NCBI GenBank assembly: GCA_947166165.1
Contig: CAMVDK010000206.1
Location: 1-5,465 of the forward strand
From: an uncultured Porphyromonadaceae bacterium
GTDB lineage: Bacteria; Bacteroidota; Bacteroidia; Bacteroidales; Muribaculaceae
Direction of reading: 5' to 3'
Length of the DNA stretch: 5,465 nucleotides
Below are positions 1-3,877 of this stretch, piece by piece. Made by a program: the position numbers and the translations under genes. The notes below the pieces were generated by a model. That model was not told the origin of the DNA, made no database searches, and saw only the letters and a list, made by a program, of their open reading frames with translations. Every line of letters starts with the position of its first letter. The stretch's first letter is position 1.

Positions 1-532
1 GAAGTATGAACTCAAGAGCTACCTGCCCGAAGCGCCCAAGCGCATCGTGTGGCGCGACGACCCCGTCACCGACTCGCCCGAACAGCTCCAGGCCAAGGTC
101 AAGAGCGGCAACATAGGTGTGATGCCCATGGGCGTGAGCACCGACAACAGCGAGAACGCGGTCTACCTGCACTTTGCCGACGGTCCCGACGGAAAGCCCG
201 GACCGCTGCACTTGCGCATCCAGTATTATGCCGACGACCCGCTCAACTACTACGAGGCCGTCTTCACCATCAACGGTTTCGACTACCACTTCAAGCCCGG
301 CAACTTCAAGCGCGGCAAGGGCAAGGGACGCATGATATGGGAAAACAGCGACGACCCCGTCACCGCTGCCGACAAGGACCTGCTCTATGCGCTCGCCCAC
401 TGCGACTGGGCATTGCTCAAGCTGCTCGCCCCCAATGGCATCAACCACAACAAGCAGCTCACCGACGACCAGCTCGAGGCCTTCCGCCATGTGCTCAACC
501 TCTACCTGCTGCGAGGAGGAGTGATTGAATGA
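1..532 (+). CDS. 3' end of an unrecognised protein gene (partial)
   Basis: The frame is open from base 2 to the TGA at 530-532, giving 176 residues; the true start lies upstream of the window. The GTG at 47 is in frame, but the reading continues without a stop to the window edge, so it need not be the start. I do not recognise the family. The first ~100 visible residues alternate short polar and aromatic stretches, including a Tyr/Asp-rich stretch (LRIQYYADDPLNYYEAVF) and a Gly/Lys-rich turn (GNFKRGKGKGRM), which suggests beta-rich structure. The last ~70 residues look helical (DLLYALAHCDWALLKLLA, then DQLEAFRHVLNLYLL). The short motif DDPVT occurs twice. No membrane segment is visible in this part. 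Codon use is GC-rich like the rest of the window. The gene converges on the winged-helix gene, with two stem-loops in between. That it is coding is well supported; its function is unknown. Confidence 0.8.
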   Translation, partial: KYELKSYLPEAPKRIVWRDDPVTDSPEQLQAKVKSGNIGVMPMGVSTDNSENAVYLHFADGPDGKPGPLHLRIQYYADDPLNYYEAVFTINGFDYHFKPGNFKRGKGKGRMIWENSDDPVTAADKDLLYALAHCDWALLKLLAPNGINHNKQLTDDQLEAFRHVLNLYLLRGGVIE

Positions 533-560
533 CGCGCCCTTGACGCTGCCACATCAACCG

Positions 561-592
561 GCGGCCCTGCATTTTTGTAGATGCAGGGCCGC
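561..592 (+). terminator. Perfect 12-bp stem-loop after the first gene, possible terminator
   Basis: Arms 561-572 (GCGGCCCTGCAT) and 581-592 (ATGCAGGGCCGC) are perfectly complementary around an 8-nt loop (TTTTGTAG), 28 nt after the plus-strand stop codon. The stem is strong, but neither side is followed by a run of T, so it is not a classic intrinsic terminator. Its position suggests a 3'-end structure for the plus-strand gene, either stabilising the mRNA end or acting as a U-less terminator. The call rests on position and stem strength only. Confidence 0.45.
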
Positions 593-611
593 TGTCGCTT
601 CGCTGGTCAAT

Positions 612-656
612 AAAAAAAGCGCCTGCCAACTCCGCACGGCGGCGGGTGGCAGGCGC
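612..656 (-). terminator. Intrinsic terminator of the minus-strand winged-helix gene
   Basis: Arms 619-628 (GCGCCTGCCA) and 647-656 (TGGCAGGCGC) form a perfect 10-bp GC-rich stem with an 18-nt loop. Read on the minus strand, the stem is immediately followed by seven T residues (A-run 612-618 on the plus strand). It lies 38 nt past the stop codon of the minus-strand gene. The shape, U-tract and orientation all fit a Rho-independent terminator. On the plus strand no T-run follows the stem. Confidence 0.85.
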
Positions 657-694
657 CTCGATGATTGATGCGCGGCTTGCGCGGCGCGTGAGTG

Positions 695-898
695 TCAGAG
701 CAGCGTCACTTCCACGTCGGTCTCGGTCTCGGTCACGTTCACCTTTCCTTCGCGCGACAGCCAGCCGATGGCGGCGTATACTTCCTTCTCTTTCAGTTTT
801 GTAGCTTTCTTGATGCCCTTCATCGTCAGGGTGCCGTTGGCGTCGTTGAGCGCGTTCCAAGTGGCGCCTGCCCAGAGGCCAATGATTTCAACGTTCAT
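695..898 (-). CDS. Winged helix-turn-helix protein, DUF2582-like
   Basis: This 67-residue protein starts at the ATG complementary to 896-898 and stops at 695-697. The opening (MNVEIIGLWAGATWNALND), the middle (KKATKLKEKEVYAAIGWLSREGKV) and the acidic beta-strand tail (VTETETDVEVTLL) match what I know of the DUF2582 winged-helix family, which is common in Bacteroidales as short stand-alone proteins. Helix 1 is about residues 9-18, the helix-turn-helix about 26-52, and the wing hairpin about 53-67. The family is thought to bind nucleic acid because of its fold; its target is not known to me and nothing here shows one. The start is supported by the conserved N-terminus, an AT-rich leader and a consensus -7 box 48 nt upstream. 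A strong terminator follows. It is transcribed alone, divergently from the basic 60-residue protein gene. The family call is from memory, not a search. Confidence 0.88.
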   Translation of the reverse strand: MNVEIIGLWAGATWNALNDANGTLTMKGIKKATKLKEKEVYAAIGWLSREGKVNVTETETDVEVTLL

Positions 899-946
899 AA
901 TCTAAATTTTTGTCTTTAAAATTTCAATATGTTTGTAAATCGGCTG

Positions 947-954
947 CAAAGTTA
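947..954 (-). promoter_or_regulatory. Bacteroidetes -7 box for the winged-helix gene
   Basis: The minus strand reads TAACTTTG here, a perfect match to the Bacteroidetes -7 consensus TAnnTTTG. Transcription would begin a few bases further on, leaving a leader of about 40 nt that is very AT-rich, as is usual in this phylum. I find no clear TTTG at the expected ~20-nt spacing; a TTG lies closer than expected. The 12-mer TAACTTTGCAGC (943-954 on this strand) is identical to the one before the C10 protease gene. Confidence 0.6.
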
Positions 955-1003
955 GTCCTTTTGCCACAACTGGACGATAGTTAGGCATGAAATCATCACT
1001 CAA

Positions 1004-1030
1004 CGCAGTTAAATCGTTTGCATAACTGCG
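1004..1030. repeat. Inverted repeat in the divergent intergenic region
   Basis: Arms CGCAGTTA (1004-1011) and TAACTGCG (1023-1030) are perfectly complementary with an 11-nt spacer. A second, outer pair surrounds it: TTTTGCCAC at 959-967 and GTGGCAAAA at 1038-1046. The nested pair lies between two divergent genes, where an operator or a structured leader is plausible, but there is no direct evidence for either. Confidence 0.4.
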
Positions 1031-1067
1031 CCCTTGTGTGGCAAAATGCCGATTCTCTCGTATGGGT

Positions 1068-1076
1068 TACCTTTTG
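1068..1076 (+). promoter_or_regulatory. Weak candidate -7 box for the basic small-protein gene
   Basis: The stretch TACCTTTTG resembles the Bacteroidetes -7 consensus TAnnTTTG with one extra T. It lies 56 nt before the ATG at 1133, and the leader that follows is AT-rich. No TTTG is present at the expected upstream spacing. It is the best candidate I see on the plus strand in 899-1132, and it is weak. Confidence 0.25.
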
Positions 1077-1132
1077 TGCAGCTCCATATATTCATGTTGA
1101 TAAACAACTTTTAAAACTGTCAATCCGACCCT

Positions 1133-1315
1133 ATGGAAAAGAAAGGCACCAACACCGGCCTGCCAGGCGTGTCGTTCTCGTGGCGGCGCGCTTTGGGCAT
1201 CACCCGCGCCAAGCGAGCGTTCACCCGCGCCACCGGCGTCCCCACCACCCGCGGCGGCGTGGAGCGCAAGCTCGGCCAGGCCATCATCGAAGCCATCTTC
1301 GGCCGCCGCCGCTGA
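1133..1315 (+). CDS. Small, highly basic 60-residue protein of unknown function
   Basis: The gene runs from the ATG at 1133 to the TGA at 1313-1315. The protein has 14 Lys/Arg and only 3 Glu, no Asp, no signal peptide and no membrane segment, so it is probably cytoplasmic and may bind nucleic acid or ribosomes (inference from charge only). Visible blocks are VSFSWRRALGITRAKRAF (residues 13-30), ATGVPTTRGGVERKLG (33-48) and a C-terminal FGRRR. I have a vague memory of similar short proteins (SWKRALG...ATGIPTT-like) in Bacteroidales, but I cannot name a family. The start is preceded by an AT-rich leader without a clear Shine-Dalgarno sequence, normal for this phylum. Overlapping frames give Arg/His-rich low-complexity translations, so this frame is the likely real one. 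It lies 146 nt upstream of the protease gene on the same strand, separated from it by the repeated promoter unit, and so is probably its own transcript. Confidence 0.68.
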   Translation: MEKKGTNTGLPGVSFSWRRALGITRAKRAFTRATGVPTTRGGVERKLGQAIIEAIFGRRR

Positions 1316-1331
1316 GCAGCCAAGTTTATGC

Positions 1332-1373
1332 AAAAATCAAAACAAGTTTTGCTTTTTCGCTCGACTTGCAGTA
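1332..1373 (+). repeat. 42-bp direct repeat, copy 1
   Basis: This stretch is identical to 1410-1451, with a period of 78 bp. It starts with an AT-rich imperfect dyad: AAAAA (1332-1336), CAAAAC (1338-1343), a 2-nt centre, GTTTTG (1346-1351) and TTTTT (1353-1357). It ends with CGCTCGACTTGCAGTA. Similarity continues weakly past the repeat (TAGCGTTG here against TAACTTTG in copy 2). It begins 17 nt after the stop of the basic small-protein gene. Confidence 0.95.
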
Positions 1374-1379
1374 GCGTTG
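1348..1379 (+). promoter_or_regulatory. Degenerate upstream promoter in repeat copy 1
   Basis: TTTG at 1348-1351 and TAGCGTTG at 1372-1379 are separated by 20 nt, the same geometry as in copy 2. The -7 box has lost one T of the TTTG core (GTTG). If active, it would give the protease mRNA a leader of about 75-80 nt that includes the GC palindrome at 1382-1393. It could equally be a decayed duplicate. Confidence 0.35.
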
Positions 1380-1381
1380 CG

Positions 1382-1393
1382 CTTCGCGCGAAG
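1382..1393. repeat. 12-bp GC-rich perfect palindrome between the two repeat copies
   Basis: CTTCGCGCGAAG equals its own reverse complement. It is flanked by a second complementary pair, AGCGT (1373-1377) and ACGCT (1396-1400), so the segment between the two 42-bp repeats could fold as an interrupted stem-loop. It could be a regulator site or leader RNA structure; no T-run follows, so it does not look like a terminator. Confidence 0.4.
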
Positions 1394-1409
1394 TTACGCT
1401 GCGTCTCAG

Positions 1410-1451
1410 AAAAATCAAAACAAGTTTTGCTTTTTCGCTCGACTTGCAGTA
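1410..1451 (+). repeat. 42-bp direct repeat, copy 2
   Basis: Identical to 1332-1373, with the same AT-rich dyad; here the dyad gains one more pair (G1409 with C1436). This copy leads directly into the consensus TAACTTTG box and the protease start codon. Two exact 42-bp copies are far beyond chance and indicate a local duplication of the promoter region. Confidence 0.95.
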
Positions 1452-1457
1452 ACTTTG
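1426..1457 (+). promoter_or_regulatory. Consensus Bacteroidetes promoter of the C10 protease operon
   Basis: TTTG (1426-1429) and TAACTTTG (1450-1457) are separated by 20 nt, matching the Bacteroides sigma-factor consensus (TTTG, about 19-21 nt, TAnnTTTG). The box ends only 4 nt before the ATG at 1462. Because transcription starts a few bases after this box, the transcript should begin at or next to the start codon, leaving almost no room for a ribosome-binding leader. Confidence 0.72.
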
Positions 1458-1461
1458 CAGC

Positions 1462-3843
1462 ATGAAACGAATCCATCTTTTGCTGCTGGCCGCCATGGCT
1501 GTGCCGGCAGCCCTTGCTGAGTCGCTCAGCGCCACGCAGGCGCTCGAGGTGGCCGAGCTGTTTGTGCAGTCACACGCCCCGCAGCGGGCACCGGCACCGG
1601 CAGCAAACGCCGGCCTCTCGCTCGCCTATCAAGCCACATCTTCAGCCGGCACCATGGCCGACTATTACGTCTTCAACCGAGGCACCGACCAGGGCTTCGT
1701 GGTCGTTGCGGCCGACGATGCCGCGCTGCCTGTGCTGGGATATACGTCGAGCGGCACGTTCTGCTACGACAGCCTGCCCGACAACGCCCGCTGGTGGCTC
1801 GGCGAGTTGCAGCGCGAGGTGCAATATGCACGCAGCGTCGGTGCCGCTCCGCGACGCATGCCACTGCTGCCCACCAGTGTGAAGCCGCTGATGAGCACCG
1901 TGTGGGACCAGGGGGCGCCCTACAACAACGAGTGCCCGACTTACAACGGCGGCCACAGCCGCGCCGTGACCGGCTGTGTGGCCACTGCTGTGGCGCAAAT
2001 CATGAAGGTGCACCACTGGCCGCCCGTGGGGCAGGGGAGCGTCACCTACGACTGCAACGTGAACGGTGAGCCGGCCACCACCCTCACCGCCGACTTTGCC
2101 CAGCTGCCCTTCGACTGGAACTCGATGCGCGACAACTACAGCTTCGGGCGCTCGAGCGAGACGCAGAAGCAAGCCGTGGCGCGGCTGATGAGCGCCGTGG
2201 GCATCGCCACCGAGATGATGTATGGCGCCTCCAGCGGCACGCATTCCATCAAAGCCTTCAACGCGCTGCGCGACTACTTCGGCTACGACCGTGGCATGAC
2301 CTTCCGCCTGCGCGACTTCATGCCCCTCGATGAGTGGGAGCAGCTCTTGCGCGACGAGCTTGATGCCGGCCGGCCCGTCTACTACGCCGGGCAGTCCAGC
2401 TCCAGCGGCGGGCACGCCTTCGTCATCGACGGCTACAACGCCGACGGCTATTTCCACCTCAACTGGGGGTGGGGCGGACGCAGCGATGGCTACTTCGCCG
2501 TGTCGGCCCTCAACCCTTCGGCAATGGGTGGCTCGGGCTTCAACAGCGGGCAGGAGGCCATCATGGGCATCCAGCCCGACCAGGGCGGGCAGTCGGTCGT
2601 CCAGCCCCTGCAGGGCTATCTGGCCGATTTCGGCACCAAGGTGACCACCGCGCGCCTTGGCGAGCAGGTGCCGCTGTCGATGATCAACTTCACCTTCCTC
2701 GGCGAGGGCGACATGGATATGGTGGACTTTGTAGCGGCTGTGACCGACGAGTCGGGAACCAGCCAGCAGGCCCTGCTCCACATCGTCACCGACGTGGTGT
2801 GGAAGGGCTACACCTATTACTTCAGCGACGATGAGCCCATCGCCATCACTCTGCCCGACTCGCTGCCCGATGGTGTGTACCGCCTCAAGGCCATGTACAG
2901 CCTCGACAGCATGGCCACCGTCCATCCCTTTGTGCGCAAGGCCGACAGCGCCGGCTATGTGCTCATGACCGTGGCCGGCGGCGTGGCCACTTTCGATGGC
3001 AGCATCGCGCCCGTGGGCACGGCCGAGCTCGTGGTTCCGCTGGCACCCAAGGCCGCCACGATGCCGGCCGCCGAGGTGCAGGGCGAGGCCGTGGTCAAGT
3101 CGGCCGGTGGCATTTACGAAGGCCAGCTCACCATGACCGTGATGCGAAAGAACGCCGACGGCGAGTTCGAGCGGCTCGGCGAGGTCACCCAGCCGGTCAA
3201 GTTCAGCCACACGGGCGAGCGGGCCGTGGTCACCTTCGCCGCACCGATTCAGGCAGCCGAAGGCGACACCTGCTATATGGCCCTTGTCGACCCGCTCCAG
3301 CCTCAGGCCTTCTGGGCCGACCCCGCGCCCTTCGTGGTGGGCGAATGGCCCGCCCCTGTGCCTTCCATCGTTGAGCCCGGGGCTGATACACACATCAACT
3401 TCGGGAGCATCGTCACCAACCAGACCTACATCGAGCAGTTCGCCCTTCGCGGCGAGAACATTGTGGGCAACGTGAGCCTGACTATCGAAGGGCGCGATGC
3501 GGCGCGCTTTGGCGTCACGCCGGCCAACATCAGCCCGACCAATGTGATGCGCGGGACCAAGGTGAGCATCAAGTACCGCGCACTGAGCCTGGGCAACCAC
3601 GAGGCCAACCTCGTGATTGCCGGCGGTGGACTCGAGCAGCCCATTGTCATTCCCCTGCGAGGAGCGGCCTACTACCGTGGCGATCTCAACGAGGACGACA
3701 TCGTCGATGTGGACGATGTCAACACCCTGATCAACATCATCCTCAAGAAGACAGCCAACCGCTACCCCAAGCTCAGCGACCTGAACGGCGACGGAGTGGT
3801 CGACATCGACGACCTGAGTGCTCTCATCAACGTGATGCTCTGA
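1462..3843 (+). CDS. Secreted C10 family (streptopain-like) cysteine peptidase with C-terminal dockerin
   Basis: This 793-residue protein is a papain-fold endopeptidase made as an inactive precursor. Residues 1-19 are a signal peptide (K2 R3, hydrophobic LLLLAAMAVPAALA, cleavage near ALA|ES). About 20-135 resemble the streptopain pro-region, with the typical GFVVVAADDAALPVLGY. The catalytic domain follows (about 138-372): Cys172 in TGCVATAVAQIM, His318 in GGHAFVIDGY, and Asn334 with Trp335 in HLNWGWGG. Residues ~385-635 are beta-rich and unassigned. About 646-734 look like an Ig-like module ending in a conserved LRG. Residues 740-793 form a type I dockerin with two calcium loops, DLNEDDIVDVDD and DLNGDGVVDIDD. 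No type IX sorting domain is seen. All catalytic residues are present, so it should be active. Related enzymes include interpain A and the Bacteroides Bfp/Btp proteases. The ATG at 1462 is needed for a full signal peptide; Met12 (1495) would destroy it. A subtilase gene follows after 34 nt, probably in the same operon. Confidence 0.95.
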   Translation: MKRIHLLLLAAMAVPAALAESLSATQALEVAELFVQSHAPQRAPAPAANAGLSLAYQATSSAGTMADYYVFNRGTDQGFVVVAADDAALPVLGYTSSGTFCYDSLPDNARWWLGELQREVQYARSVGAAPRRMPLLPTSVKPLMSTVWDQGAPYNNECPTYNGGHSRAVTGCVATAVAQIMKVHHWPPVGQGSVTYDCNVNGEPATTLTADFAQLPFDWNSMRDNYSFGRSSETQKQAVARLMSAVGIATEMMYGASSGTHSIKAFNALRDYFGYDRGMTFRLRDFMPLDEWEQLLRDELDAGRPVYYAGQSSSSGGHAFVIDGYNADGYFHLNWGWGGRSDGYFAVSALNPSAMGGSGFNSGQEAIMGIQPDQGGQSVVQPLQGYLADFGTKVTTARLGEQVPLSMINFTFLGEGDMDMVDFVAAVTDESGTSQQALLHIVTDVVWKGYTYYFSDDEPIAITLPDSLPDGVYRLKAMYSLDSMATVHPFVRKADSAGYVLMTVAGGVATFDGSIAPVGTAELVVPLAPKAATMPAAEVQGEAVVKSAGGIYEGQLTMTVMRKNADGEFERLGEVTQPVKFSHTGERAVVTFAAPIQAAEGDTCYMALVDPLQPQAFWADPAPFVVGEWPAPVPSIVEPGADTHINFGSIVTNQTYIEQFALRGENIVGNVSLTIEGRDAARFGVTPANISPTNVMRGTKVSIKYRALSLGNHEANLVIAGGGLEQPIVIPLRGAAYYRGDLNEDDIVDVDDVNTLINIILKKTANRYPKLSDLNGDGVVDIDDLSALINVML

Positions 3844-3877
3844 CGATGCGCTAATTGGTCATTTACGACACATCATC

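Noticed and set aside
718..737. Short GGTCTC-type tandem repetition within the winged-helix gene
   Set aside because: It simply encodes the Thr-Glu-Thr-Glu segment of the wing; too short to suggest slippage control.
495..860. Minus-strand 121-residue frame and plus-strand frame 692-919 around the winged-helix gene
   Set aside because: Both overlap the recognisable DUF2582-like protein; the first also runs through both terminator stem-loops.
1018..1374. 118-residue plus-strand frame overlapping the small basic-protein gene
   Set aside because: It begins in the AT-rich intergenic region, becomes an Arg/His-rich shadow and runs into the direct repeat; the 1133-1315 frame has better composition and start context.
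1332..1451. CRISPR-like reading of the two 42-bp repeats
   Set aside because: Only two copies with one 36-bp spacer, no cas genes, and the repeats contain consensus promoter elements next to a start codon, so a promoter duplication explains them better.
1120..1535. Minus-strand frames (1120-1476 and 1326-1535) whose translations contain a repeated peptide
   Set aside because: The repeated peptide is only the translation of the two 42-bp promoter-region repeats; the frames span the promoter and the protease signal peptide in antisense.
1642..3600. 652-residue open frame on the minus strand across the C10 peptidase gene
   Set aside because: It is antisense to a gene with complete catalytic motifs, and its translation is His/Gly/Ala/Val-rich low-complexity sequence, typical of the shadow of a GC-rich gene.
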